Assembly (NCBI GenBank): GCA_049642465.1
Contig: JBAROV010000239.1
Coordinates: 1 to 64,000, forward strand
Source of the DNA: CAWDPQ01 sp049642465
GTDB lineage: Bacteria; Acidobacteriota; Vicinamibacteria; Vicinamibacterales; 2-12-FULL-66-21
Direction: 5' to 3'
Length of the DNA: 64,000 bases
Part shown: one piece after another, positions 6,809 through 13,948 of the stretch
Position numbering within the stretch: position 1 is the stretch's first letter
Layout: every line of letters begins with the position of its first letter
Position numbers and translations under genes: made by a program
The notes under the pieces: model-generated
Seen by the model: only the letters and a program-made list of their open reading frames with translations
What the model was told of the DNA's origin: nothing
Database searches by the model: none

Positions 6809-8203
6809 ATGCTCCAGGAAAGCATCAAGAACATCTTTTCGGTGCCCGACCTGCGGAAGCGTGTCCTGTTCACGCTCGGCCTGCTCGCGGTGTATCGAAT
6901 CGGCAGCCACATCACGACGCCGGGCATCAGCAAAGAGGCGCTCCAGATTCTGGCCGAGCAGGCCAAGAACACGATGTTCGGCCTGTACGACATGTTCTCG
7001 GGTCAGAACCTGTCGCAGATGACGATCTTTGCGCTCGGCATCATGCCGTACATCAGCGCATCGATCATTCTGCAGCTCCTCACCGTGGTGTGGCCGTACC
7101 TCGAACGCCTCTCGAAGGAAGGGGAACTGGGCCGCCGCAAGATCACCCAGTACACGCGATACGGAACCATCCTGCTGGCGATCGTCCAGTCGCTCGGCAT
7201 CGCGATCTTTCTCGAGCGCTCGACGGAGATTGCCGGCGGTCTGCCGCTGGTCTACAACCCGGGATGGGGATTCCGGTTGATGACCGTGCTGACGATGACG
7301 ACCGGTTCGGCATTCATCATGTGGCTCGGCGAGCAGATCACCGAACGCGGAATCGGCAACGGCATGTCGCTCATCATCTTTGCCGGCATCGTCGTGGGTT
7401 TCCCGCAGGCGGTGCTCGCCACACTCGATCAGCTGCGTACCGGACAGTTGTCGCTCTTTGCCATGCTGTTGCTGCTCGTGCTGATGGTGATGGTCATCGG
7501 CGCGATTGTGTTTGTCGAGCGCGGCCATCGGCGGGTGACGGTGCAATACGCCAAACGCATGGTCGGCAGGCGGATGTACGGCGGATCGAGCACGCACATC
7601 CCGCTGAAGGTGAACACCGGTGGCGTCATCCCGGTCATCTTTGCGTCGTCCATCCTGGCGTTTCCGGCGACGCTGGCGCAGATGTTTCCGGCAGGCAGCT
7701 GGGCGTCGCGGGCGGCCGCGCAACTTGGATACGCGATGCCGCTCTACAACCTGCTCTTTGTCACCGGCATCATCTTCTTCTGCTACTTCTACACGGCCAT
7801 CATCTTCAATCCCGATGACGTGGCGGAGAACATGCGGAAGTACGGCGGGTTCATCCCCGGGATTCGCCCGGGCAAGCGGACGGCCGAGTACATCGATACG
7901 ATATTGACGCGCATCACTCTGGTCGGCGCGATCTATCTCGCCATCGTTGCGATTCTCCCGACGTTTTTGATCTCGGGATTCAAAGTCGCGCCGATTCCGT
8001 TCATCGGCGAGCGCCTCGACTCGATTCTGCCGCGTTTCGTCACCGAAGGTCTGAACGTCCAGTTCTATTTCGGCGGCACGTCGCTGCTGATCATCGTGGG
8101 TGTCGCGATGGATACCGTGCAGCAGGTCGAGTCGCAGCTCATCATGCGACACTACGACGGTTTCATGAAGAAGACGCGCATCCGGGGACGGCGGGGGCAG
8201 TAG
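6809..8203 (+). CDS. secY: Protein translocase subunit SecY
   Basis: SecY is the channel of the Sec translocon in the cytoplasmic membrane. The 464-aa protein shows ten hydrophobic segments and the family motifs PDLRKRVLFTLGLLAVYRIG, LGIMPYISASIILQLL, GNGMSLIIFAGI and the C-terminal QVESQLIMRHYDGF. It follows rplO by 12 bases and is followed directly by adk, as in many non-enteric spc operons. Confidence 0.98.
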   Translation: MLQESIKNIFSVPDLRKRVLFTLGLLAVYRIGSHITTPGISKEALQILAEQAKNTMFGLYDMFSGQNLSQMTIFALGIMPYISASIILQLLTVVWPYLERLSKEGELGRRKITQYTRYGTILLAIVQSLGIAIFLERSTEIAGGLPLVYNPGWGFRLMTVLTMTTGSAFIMWLGEQITERGIGNGMSLIIFAGIVVGFPQAVLATLDQLRTGQLSLFAMLLLLVLMVMVIGAIVFVERGHRRVTVQYAKRMVGRRMYGGSSTHIPLKVNTGGVIPVIFASSILAFPATLAQMFPAGSWASRAAAQLGYAMPLYNLLFVTGIIFFCYFYTAIIFNPDDVAENMRKYGGFIPGIRPGKRTAEYIDTILTRITLVGAIYLAIVAILPTFLISGFKVAPIPFIGERLDSILPRFVTEGLNVQFYFGGTSLLIIVGVAMDTVQQVESQLIMRHYDGFMKKTRIRGRRGQ

Positions 8204-8206
8204 GTG

Positions 8207-8881
8207 ATGTTGCAGACCGCCGGCCGGCCGGCGCGCAACGTCGTCATGCTCGGGCCCCCGGGCGCCGGGAAGGGAACGCAGGCAGAGCGACTCGCCAAGG
8301 CGCGAGGGCTGCCCAAGATTTCGACCGGGGACATCCTGCGGGAAGCCGTGCAGGCCGGAACCGAGCTTGGGAAGGCCGCCAAATCGACGATGGAGGGTGG
8401 CAATCTCGTCAGCGATGACGTGATGATCGGCATCGTCTCTGAGCGGTTGGACAAGCGCGACGCCAGGAATGGGTTCGTGCTGGACGGCTTTCCGCGAACG
8501 GTCGTCCAGGCTGGCGCGCTGGATCGGATGCTCGACGGCCGCGGACCTCTGATCGTCCTCGACATCGTGGTTCCCGAGGACGTGCTCGTACGTCGCCTGG
8601 CGACGCGCCGCATCTGCAGCCGGTGCGGTTCTAACGCCGCGGTGGACTGGATCAGGGAGTGTGGCAAGTGCGGGGGGTCGCTGGTGGCTCGCGTTGACGA
8701 CAGTGTTGACATCGTGCGAGAGCGACTGAAGGTGTATCAGCGACAGACGAAGCCGCTCGTGGACTATTACTCCGCGCGTCCGACCTTCCGCGCGATTGAT
8801 GGCAATCAGCCGCCGAACATCGTGACGGCCCAGATCGACCTGGCACTCGAAGCGGCGCAAGCCGGGAGCGCACGCACGTGA
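8207..8881 (+). CDS. adk: Adenylate kinase, zinc-binding LID form
   Basis: It converts AMP and ATP to two ADP. The P-loop GPPGAGKG is at residues 16-23, DGFPRT at 93-98, and the LID carries four Cys (C137/C140 and C152/C155) that should hold structural zinc as in Gram-positive enzymes. The length is 224 aa. GTG 8204 precedes ATG 8207 in frame; the ATG has a GGGGGCAG site at a better distance. The stop overlaps the GTG of map. Confidence 0.97.
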   Translation: MLQTAGRPARNVVMLGPPGAGKGTQAERLAKARGLPKISTGDILREAVQAGTELGKAAKSTMEGGNLVSDDVMIGIVSERLDKRDARNGFVLDGFPRTVVQAGALDRMLDGRGPLIVLDIVVPEDVLVRRLATRRICSRCGSNAAVDWIRECGKCGGSLVARVDDSVDIVRERLKVYQRQTKPLVDYYSARPTFRAIDGNQPPNIVTAQIDLALEAAQAGSART

Positions 8882-9645
8882 TTGTCTGCAAGTCGGCGGC
8901 GGAAATCGAACGGATGCGCGTGGCGAACGCGCTCGTCGCGGATGTGCTGGCCGAGCTCGGATCGATGGTTGCGCCAGGCGTCACGACCAGCGATCTCGAC
9001 GCCGAGGCGGAGCGTCTGGTGCGTGAGCGCGGAGCCGAGCCGGCGTTCAAGGGCTATCGCGGATATCCGGCCACGCTCTGCGCCTCCATCAACGAGCAGG
9101 TGGTCCATGGGATTCCATCTGCCCGCAAACTCGTGAACGGCGACATCGTGTCGCTCGACATGGGCGTGAAACTGAACGGGTTCTTCGGCGACTCGGCGGT
9201 CACGGTGCCCGTGGGCGACGTGTCGGACGATGTGCTGCGTCTGTTGCAGGTGACGCAGGAAGCGCTCGAGAAGGGCATCGAGCAAGTGCGCCTGGGCGGA
9301 AGAATCTCGGACATCGGTCATGCGATTCAGCTCCACGTGGAAGCGAATGGGTTTTCCGTGGTGCGCGAATTCGTCGGCCACGGCATCGGGGCCTCGCTGC
9401 ACGAGGAACCGCAGATTGCCAACTACGGTGAGCCCGGACGCGGACCACGGCTGGCTGAAGGCATGGTGCTGGCGATCGAGCCGATGGTGAACATGGGACG
9501 GCCGGCGGTCAAGGTACTGGCGGACGGCTGGACCGCCGTCACGCGGGACGGCAGCCTGTCTGCACACTTCGAGCACACGGTGGCGGTCACAAAGGACGGC
9601 CCGCTGGTGTTGACCAGCCGCACGTCGGCGGCAGGGGTACGGTAG
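8878..9645 (+). CDS. map: Type I methionine aminopeptidase, GTG start
   Basis: It removes the initiator methionine from nascent proteins. The metal ligands D94, D105, H168, E201 and E232 and the substrate-side H78 are all in place in their family motifs (SLDMGVK, GDSAVTV, GHGIGASLHEEP, AIEPM, FEHTVAV). The protein is 255 aa with no N-terminal SH3 or zinc extension. The GTG overlaps the adk stop (GTGA). Confidence 0.98.
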   Translation: MIVCKSAAEIERMRVANALVADVLAELGSMVAPGVTTSDLDAEAERLVRERGAEPAFKGYRGYPATLCASINEQVVHGIPSARKLVNGDIVSLDMGVKLNGFFGDSAVTVPVGDVSDDVLRLLQVTQEALEKGIEQVRLGGRISDIGHAIQLHVEANGFSVVREFVGHGIGASLHEEPQIANYGEPGRGPRLAEGMVLAIEPMVNMGRPAVKVLADGWTAVTRDGSLSAHFEHTVAVTKDGPLVLTSRTSAAGVR

Positions 9646-9665
9646 CGCGCCGCTTCGGCGGCGCG
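9646..9665 (+). promoter_or_regulatory. Perfect 8-bp hairpin with a C(UUCG)G tetraloop between map and infA
   Basis: CGCGCCGC-TTCG-GCGGCGCG starts at the map stop codon and ends 11 bases before the infA start. There is no T-tract, so it is not a normal terminator. It could stabilise the map 3' end or shape infA translation. Confidence 0.6.
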
Positions 9666-9676
9666 TCCGGTCGGAC

Positions 9677-9886
9677 GTGGCATCCGGACCGACGATCGAA
9701 GGCACCGTCGTGGAGCAGTTGGCGCACGGACTGTATCGTGTGGCGATCGAGCACGAGCGGCGGGTTACGGCGCACGCGCCGAGCGGACCTGGCCGGAACT
9801 TTATCCGCGTGCTCGTCGGCGACCGGGTGCGGCTGGAACTGTCGCCGCGCGACCTGACGCGCGGGCGAATTGTCGAGAAGCTGTAG
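9677..9886 (+). CDS. infA: Translation initiation factor IF-1, GTG start
   Basis: IF-1 is an S1/OB-fold protein that occupies the A site during initiation. The 69-aa product keeps IEGTVVEQL, RNFIRVLVGDRV and the C-terminal signature LSPRDLTRGRIV. GTG 9677 is the only start giving full length; no good Shine-Dalgarno is seen and a strong hairpin stands just upstream. Within the normally conserved middle, the HISGKMR motif is replaced by HAPSGPG. Confidence 0.95.
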   Translation: MASGPTIEGTVVEQLAHGLYRVAIEHERRVTAHAPSGPGRNFIRVLVGDRVRLELSPRDLTRGRIVEKL

Positions 9887-9897
9887 GGAATGGAATC

Positions 9898-10011
9898 ATG
9901 AAGGTACGCGCGTCAGTGAAACGGATTTGTGACAAGTGCAAGATCGTCCGCCGCCGCGGCGTGGTACGGGTGATTTGCAGCAACCAGAAACACAAGCAGC
10001 GGCAGGGGTAA
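9898..10011 (+). CDS. rpmJ: 50S ribosomal protein L36, zinc form
   Basis: A 37-aa zinc protein of the large subunit. The ligands C11-x2-C14, C27 and H32 are the standard CCCH set, and it starts MKVRASVKRICDKCK. The gene is too short for a typical ORF cut-off. AGGGAATGG upstream is the ribosome-binding site. It lies between infA and rpsM as usual. Confidence 0.97.
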   Translation: MKVRASVKRICDKCKIVRRRGVVRVICSNQKHKQRQG

Positions 10012-10020
10012 TTTGGAGCT

Positions 10021-10219
10021 TCGCGTGTCAGTCGCTGGTCGCTAGTCCGACTGACGTTCGTCAGTCGCTGGTCGCCGGTCAGTCGCTGGTCGCCGGTCGG
10101 CGAATGGACTACTGACTGCTGACTACTGACTACTGACTACTGACTGCTGACTGCTGACTCGCGACTAGTAACAGACACGCGTGAGACGGACTAGCGACCA
10201 ACGACTAGCGACTGACAAG
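10021..10219 (+). repeat. Long GACTAGC-word repeat with inverted arms in the rpmJ-rpsM gap
   Basis: The left part is GTCAGTCGCTGGTCGCTAGTC-type words (10027-10047 and two more rounds), the centre is a run of GACTACTGACTGCT, and the right end (10189-10217) is the complement, GACTAGCGACCAACGACTAGCG. It can fold into a long imperfect stem. It ends in GCGACTGACAAG at 10208-10219, 11 bases before the rpsM start. Confidence 0.85.
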
Positions 10220-10230
10220 GATCATCGAAT

Positions 10231-10605
10231 ATGGCACGCATAGCAGGCGTCGATCTTCCGCGGACGAAGCGGGTGGAAATTGGCCTCACCTACATCTACG
10301 GGATCGGGCGCAAACGATCGAACGACATCCTCACGGAGGCCGGCGTCAGCACCGACGTCCGTGTGAAGGATTTGTCCGAAGACGATGTGCGCAAGATCAG
10401 CCGGGTGATCGAGGAACAGGGGCGGGTCGAGGGGGATCTCCGCAAGGAAATCTCCATGAACATCAAGCGGCTGATGGAAATCGGCAGCTGGCGGGGCATG
10501 CGGCATCGGCGGAATCTGCCGGTGCGCGGCCAGCGCACGCGCACCAACGCGCGCACGAGAAAGGGCCCGCGGAAGGGCGCGGTGGCGAAGAAGAAGACCG
10601 TTTAG
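10231..10605 (+). CDS. rpsM: 30S ribosomal protein S13
   Basis: S13 sits in the head of the small subunit and bridges to L5. The 124-aa product shows MARIAGVDLPRTKRVEIGLTYIYGIG-type N-terminus and the C-terminal RHRRNLPVRGQRTRTNARTRKGP. AAGGA at 10217-10221 gives a plausible ribosome-binding site inside the repeat's end. Confidence 0.98.
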   Translation: MARIAGVDLPRTKRVEIGLTYIYGIGRKRSNDILTEAGVSTDVRVKDLSEDDVRKISRVIEEQGRVEGDLRKEISMNIKRLMEIGSWRGMRHRRNLPVRGQRTRTNARTRKGPRKGAVAKKKTV

Positions 10606-10695
10606 CTTCCCGCTTCCAGCTTCTCGCTTCCAGCTTCCCGCAGGGAGGTTGATGCGAGACGCTGGAAGCCGGAAGCTGGGAGCAGGAAGCGAATC
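10606..10695 (+). repeat. CTTCCAGC / GCTGGAAG inverted word repeat in the rpsM-rpsK gap
   Basis: The left arm has CTTCCCGCTTCCAGCTTC-type words twice and the right arm (about 10652-10690) has GCTGGAAGCCGGAAGCTGGG, so it folds as a long imperfect hairpin whose right arm ends by the rpsK start. AGCAGGAAGCG may serve as ribosome-binding site. Confidence 0.8.
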
Positions 10696-11157
10696 ATGGC
10701 CAAAAACGATCCGGTCGATCCGACAGCAGCACCCGGCGCAGAAGGCGGGAAGAAGCCAGCGGGGCGGCCGGCAAAGAAGAAGACATTCAAAAAGCGCGGC
10801 GAGAAGCGGATCGTGCACCACGGGTTCGCGCACATCCAGGCCTCGTTCAACAACACGATCGTGACGATCACGGATCCCGAAGGGGCCGTCGTCGCCTGGT
10901 CGAGCGCGGGCGGCATTGGCTTCAAGGGGTCGCGCAAAGGCACGCCGTTTGCGGCAACGCAGGCAGCGATCGCCGCAGGCAACGCCGCCAAAGCGTTCGG
11001 CATGCGGAGCGTGGAAGTGCGAGTGAAGGGGCCAGGCGCCGGACGCGAATCCGCGATCCGGGCGCTGCAGACGATCGGGATTGACGTCAAGTCGATTCGA
11101 GACGTGACACCAATTCCGCACAACGGCTGCAGACCGCCGAAGCGGCGGCGGGTCTGA
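10696..11157 (+). CDS. rpsK: 30S ribosomal protein S11
   Basis: S11 lines the platform near the E site. Residues 36-153 are the normal fold with HIQASFNNTIVTITD, GFKGSRKGTPFAA and the end PHNGCRPPKRRRV. About 30 residues rich in Lys, Pro and Gly precede it, so the protein is 153 aa against the usual 125-130. Confidence 0.98.
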   Translation: MAKNDPVDPTAAPGAEGGKKPAGRPAKKKTFKKRGEKRIVHHGFAHIQASFNNTIVTITDPEGAVVAWSSAGGIGFKGSRKGTPFAATQAAIAAGNAAKAFGMRSVEVRVKGPGAGRESAIRALQTIGIDVKSIRDVTPIPHNGCRPPKRRRV

Positions 11158-11192
11158 CGCTGGAGAGCTTCCGGCTTCCAGCTTCCAGCACC
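11158..11192 (+). repeat. Short CTTCCAGC word repeat after rpsK
   Basis: GCTGGAGAGCTTCCGGCTTCCAGCTTCC starts right after the rpsK stop (written here as two parts, GCTGGAGAGC and TTCCGGCTTCCAGC). It is the same word family as the gaps before rplF and rpsK. The 48 bases between it and the next element show nothing recognisable. Confidence 0.65.
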
Positions 11193-11240
11193 GTGTGGCC
11201 GTGCGGCGATGATGTGGATGATGCAGAGGTGCTGAATCAG

Positions 11241-11360
11241 CAGCGCCTGCGGCGCGCGAGGCGCGACCAGCCTCCGCCAAGGCTACGGCGGTCCGCCGTA
11301 GCTTTAGCGAAGGCGGAAGTCGCCGAGCGCGAGCGAGCGGGGGTGGGACCCCGCGAGCAG
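11241..11360 (+). repeat. Palindromic GC-rich element, copy C, with a nested insertion
   Basis: The outer sequence matches copy A at 2798: CAGCGCCTGCGG, GAGGCGCG, AAGTCGCCGAGCGCGAGCG and the GGGGGTGGG end. Relative to copy A it is interrupted by 51 extra bases at 11266-11316. The rpsD start follows with an AGAGGA ribosome-binding site. Confidence 0.85.
11266..11316 (+). mobile_element. Small palindromic insertion inside copy C
   Basis: This 51-base block is absent from copy A at the corresponding site (between 2823 and 2824). Its centre is GCTACGGCGG-TC-CGCCGTAGC and its flanks CCTCCGCC and GAAGGCGG pair, so it forms one long hairpin. The same core hairpin in variant form stands at 30844-30867. 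It looks like a non-autonomous REP- or MITE-type element. Confidence 0.65.
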
Positions 11361-11383
11361 TAAGTAAGTAAAGAGGACTACGA

Positions 11384-12013
11384 ATGGCACGTTACATCGG
11401 ACCAGTTTGCCGGCTGTGCCGGCGCGAAGGCATGAAGCTCTTTCTCAAGGGAGAGCGCTGCTACACGGAGAAGTGCGCGATTGAGAAGCGCAACCTGCCG
11501 CCGGGGCAGCACGGCAAGCTACGCAAGGCGAAGCTGGTCGGCTACGGTCTGCAGCTTCGCGAGAAGCAGAAGGTCAAGCGAATCTACGGTGTGCTCGAGA
11601 ACCAGTTCCGACGGTATTTCGAGATGGCGGATCGCACGCGCGGCATCACCGGCGAAACGCTTCTGCAACTGCTCGAGCGCCGGATGGACAATGTGGTCTA
11701 CCGCATGGGACTCGCGACATCGCGCGCGCAGGCGCGCCAGTTCGTGCGCCACGGGCATTTCCTGGTGAACGGCCGCAAGGTGGATGTGCCGTCGTACTCG
11801 GTCAAGGCGGGCGACGTGCTCACCGTCCGCGGTACGAGCGCGCAGAATGCCGCGATTCAGCACGCCATCGAAGAGGTGAAAGGCCGTGGCATTCCCGAGT
11901 GGCTGTCGTTTGATGCGGGGCAGATGGCGGGCCGTATCGCGTCGCTGCCGACACGCGCGCAGATCAATCTGCCGGTGCAGGAGCAGCTGATCGTGGAGTT
12001 GTATAGCAAGTAG
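11384..12013 (+). CDS. rpsD: 30S ribosomal protein S4, zinc-binding form
   Basis: S4 nucleates 16S assembly. The 209-aa product has the zinc ligands C9, C12, C26 and C31 (C+ form) and the S4 RNA-binding domain RRMDNVVYRMGLATSRAQARQ-region, RQFVRHGHFLVNGRKVDVPSY. In E. coli S4 represses the alpha operon; nothing here shows whether it does. Confidence 0.98.
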   Translation: MARYIGPVCRLCRREGMKLFLKGERCYTEKCAIEKRNLPPGQHGKLRKAKLVGYGLQLREKQKVKRIYGVLENQFRRYFEMADRTRGITGETLLQLLERRMDNVVYRMGLATSRAQARQFVRHGHFLVNGRKVDVPSYSVKAGDVLTVRGTSAQNAAIQHAIEEVKGRGIPEWLSFDAGQMAGRIASLPTRAQINLPVQEQLIVELYSK

Positions 12014-12090
12014 GTCTTTGGTCTCTCGTCTTTGGGCTCCAGTCTTTGCTCTTGAGACCAGAGACCCGAGCCCAGAGACCGGAGACCGAC
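12014..12090 (+). repeat. GAGACCAGA word repeat with inverted arms in the rpsD-rpoA gap
   Basis: The left arm is GGTCTTTGGTCTCTCGTC-type and the right arm GAGACCAGAGACCCGAGCCC, so the stretch folds on itself. The following bases (12091-12198) hold no clear element apart from a GGGAAAGACG ribosome-binding region before rpoA. Confidence 0.8.
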
Positions 12091-12198
12091 GTAGCTCTCC
12101 GTCCGCAGCCACACCGGGCCTGCGGTGGGAGACGGGGAGTGAAATGGCGGGCCCGGCGGTCGCTGCGGAATGGCGGCCGAACGTGAAAGGGAAAGACG

Positions 12199-13182
12199 AT
12201 GCTGTGGAAAGGTTTTCAACGGCCCAAGCGGCTCGAGTTCGAACGGGAAACACTGACGGATCGTTTTGGCCGGTTCTACGCGCAGCCATTCGAGCGCGGG
12301 TTCGGCACGACGATTGGCAACGCGCTGCGGCGCGTGCTGCTCTCGTCGATTGAGGGCGCGGCGGTCTCTGCCGTCAAGATTGACGGCGTGCTGCACGAGT
12401 TTTCTCCCATCCCGGGAGTGGTCGAAGACGCGACCGACATCATCCTGAACCTCAAGCAGGTCCCGCTCAAGACGCACGTGGACACCACGAAAACGCTCTA
12501 TCTCCGCGTGGACAAGGCGGGCGAGGTCAAGGCACGCGACATCGAGACCGATGCGGACGTCGAGATCCTCGAGCCCGATGCGCATATTGCGACCGTGGCC
12601 GAAGGCGGAAAGCTGCACATGGAAATGCGCGTCAAGCGCGGCCGCGGCTACGTCTCGGCGGACAAGAACTTCGACGAGGATCTCGGCATTGGCTGGATCC
12701 CGATCGACTCCGTCCACTCGCCGATCAAGAAGGTGAACTATCTCGTCGAGGCGGCGCGTCTCGGACAGACGACCGACTACGACAAGCTGACGATCGACGT
12801 GTGGACCAACGGCTCGGTCACGCCGCGGGACGCGGTGTCGCTTTCGGCCAAGCTGATTCGCGATCACCTGAACATCTTCATCAACCTCGAGGACGCAGGC
12901 GACCTGCAACTCGACGCAACGGCCGATACGCCTCGAGCGGCGCTCAACGAGAATCTCGACAAGAGCGTCGAGGAGCTCGAGCTCTCGGTGCGGTCGTACA
13001 ACTGCCTGAAGAACGCGAACATCCGGACCATTCGCGAGCTGGTGCAGAAGACCGAAGGGGAAATGCTCAAGACCAAGAACTTCGGCCGAAAATCGCTCAA
13101 CGAGATCAAGGAGATCCTCGCGGGCATGGGCCTCAGCCTCGGCATGAGGCTCGATCAGCCGGCGTCTCAGTCGGTGGAGTAG
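12199..13182 (+). CDS. rpoA: DNA-directed RNA polymerase subunit alpha
   Basis: The subunit nucleates RNA polymerase assembly and its C-terminal domain contacts promoters and activators. The 327-aa protein has the N-terminal dimer domain (RFGRFYAQPFERGFGTTIGNALRRVLLSS region) and the helix-hairpin-helix alpha-CTD (LELSVRSYNCLKNANI, FGRKSLNEIKEIL). Start ATG 12199 gives MLWKGFQRPKRLEFE. Confidence 0.98.
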   Translation: MLWKGFQRPKRLEFERETLTDRFGRFYAQPFERGFGTTIGNALRRVLLSSIEGAAVSAVKIDGVLHEFSPIPGVVEDATDIILNLKQVPLKTHVDTTKTLYLRVDKAGEVKARDIETDADVEILEPDAHIATVAEGGKLHMEMRVKRGRGYVSADKNFDEDLGIGWIPIDSVHSPIKKVNYLVEAARLGQTTDYDKLTIDVWTNGSVTPRDAVSLSAKLIRDHLNIFINLEDAGDLQLDATADTPRAALNENLDKSVEELELSVRSYNCLKNANIRTIRELVQKTEGEMLKTKNFGRKSLNEIKEILAGMGLSLGMRLDQPASQSVE

Positions 13183-13198
13183 AGTCGGGCGAATAAAG

Positions 13199-13299
13199 TC
13201 AGTCGCGAGTCGTTAGTCGCCAGTCAGTCTCTTGATATTCAGTACGACTCTGAACGACTCTGCCCAGCGACCAGCGACCAGCGACCAGCGACTGACAAG
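13199..13299 (+). repeat. GACTAGC-word repeat with inverted arms in the rpoA-rplQ gap
   Basis: AGTCAGTCGCGAGTCGTTAG on the left faces CAGCGACCAGCGACCAGCG on the right. It ends in GCGACTGACAAG at 13288-13299, 13 bases before rplQ, exactly as before rpsM. Confidence 0.85.
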
Positions 13300-13312
13300 A
13301 ATCAGAGACCTT

Positions 13313-13948
13313 ATGCGACATCGAGTCAGTCACCGCAAACTGGGACGAGTCACCGAGCACCGCATCGCGATGCTGCGCAACCAGGCGCAGGCGCTGTTGC
13401 GGTTTGAACGGCTCGAGACGACCGTTCCGCGCGCGAAGGAGCTGCGACCCTTCGTTGAGCGCATCATCACCATCGCCAAGCGCGGCCTCGCGAGTGGCGA
13501 CGACAACGGGCGCTCGCTGCACGCGCGCCGGCTCGTGCTCCGGGATATTCACGATCGCGAGGTGGTCGGCAAGTTGTTCGACACGATCGCTCCGCGGTTC
13601 GAATCGCGGCCCGGCGGCTACACGCGGATTCTGCGCATCGGCTATCGGCGCGGCGACAGCGCGGAGGTCGCGCAGATTGAGCTCGTCGGCAGCGAGTACA
13701 ACCCGAACCTCGAAGCCGAGCGAGCGGCAGCAGCCGGCGAGAAGAAGCCCAAGGCCAAAGGCGTTGGCGGACGGCTGCGTGCCGCCGCGGAGCGTCTGCG
13801 CGGCAAGCGTGCCGAAGGGGCCGAAGGCGAAGAGACGCCGGAAAAAGCCGTCAGGCCCGAGCGTCCCCGCCGTGAAAAGACCGGACGGACCGATACCCGC
13901 GGAAAGGGCGCGAAAACCACCGCGCCGCGGAAGGCGGGAGGAAGCTAA
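13313..13948 (+). CDS. rplQ: 50S ribosomal protein L17 with a long charged tail
   Basis: L17 lies near the tunnel exit. Residues 1-130 are the L17 fold (MRHRVSHRKLGRVTEHRIAMLRN-region, YTRILRIGYRRGDSAEVAQIELV). About 80 residues of Lys/Arg/Ala/Glu-rich tail follow, so it is 211 aa against 116-130. ATG 13313 gives the canonical N-terminus. Its stop overlaps the stop of the convergent EF-G-like gene by four bases. Confidence 0.97.
   Translation: MRHRVSHRKLGRVTEHRIAMLRNQAQALLRFERLETTVPRAKELRPFVERIITIAKRGLASGDDNGRSLHARRLVLRDIHDREVVGKLFDTIAPRFESRPGGYTRILRIGYRRGDSAEVAQIELVGSEYNPNLEAERAAAAGEKKPKAKGVGGRLRAAAERLRGKRAEGAEGEETPEKAVRPERPRREKTGRTDTRGKGAKTTAPRKAGGS

Noticed and set aside
6437..8860. An 807-codon open frame on the - strand opposite secY and adk
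   Set aside because: It is antisense to two clearly conserved genes, has Arg/His-rich low-complexity composition and no family motif. High GC with strong third-position bias leaves such shadow frames open.
10021..10219. Regular repeat spacing suggestive of a CRISPR array
   Set aside because: The units are 7-19 bases, degenerate and contiguous, with no unique spacers of constant length and no cas genes in the window.
13593..13610. CGCGGTTCGAATCGCGG, resembling a tRNA T-arm
   Set aside because: It lies inside conserved rplQ coding sequence, the loop size is wrong and no other tRNA arm fits around it.
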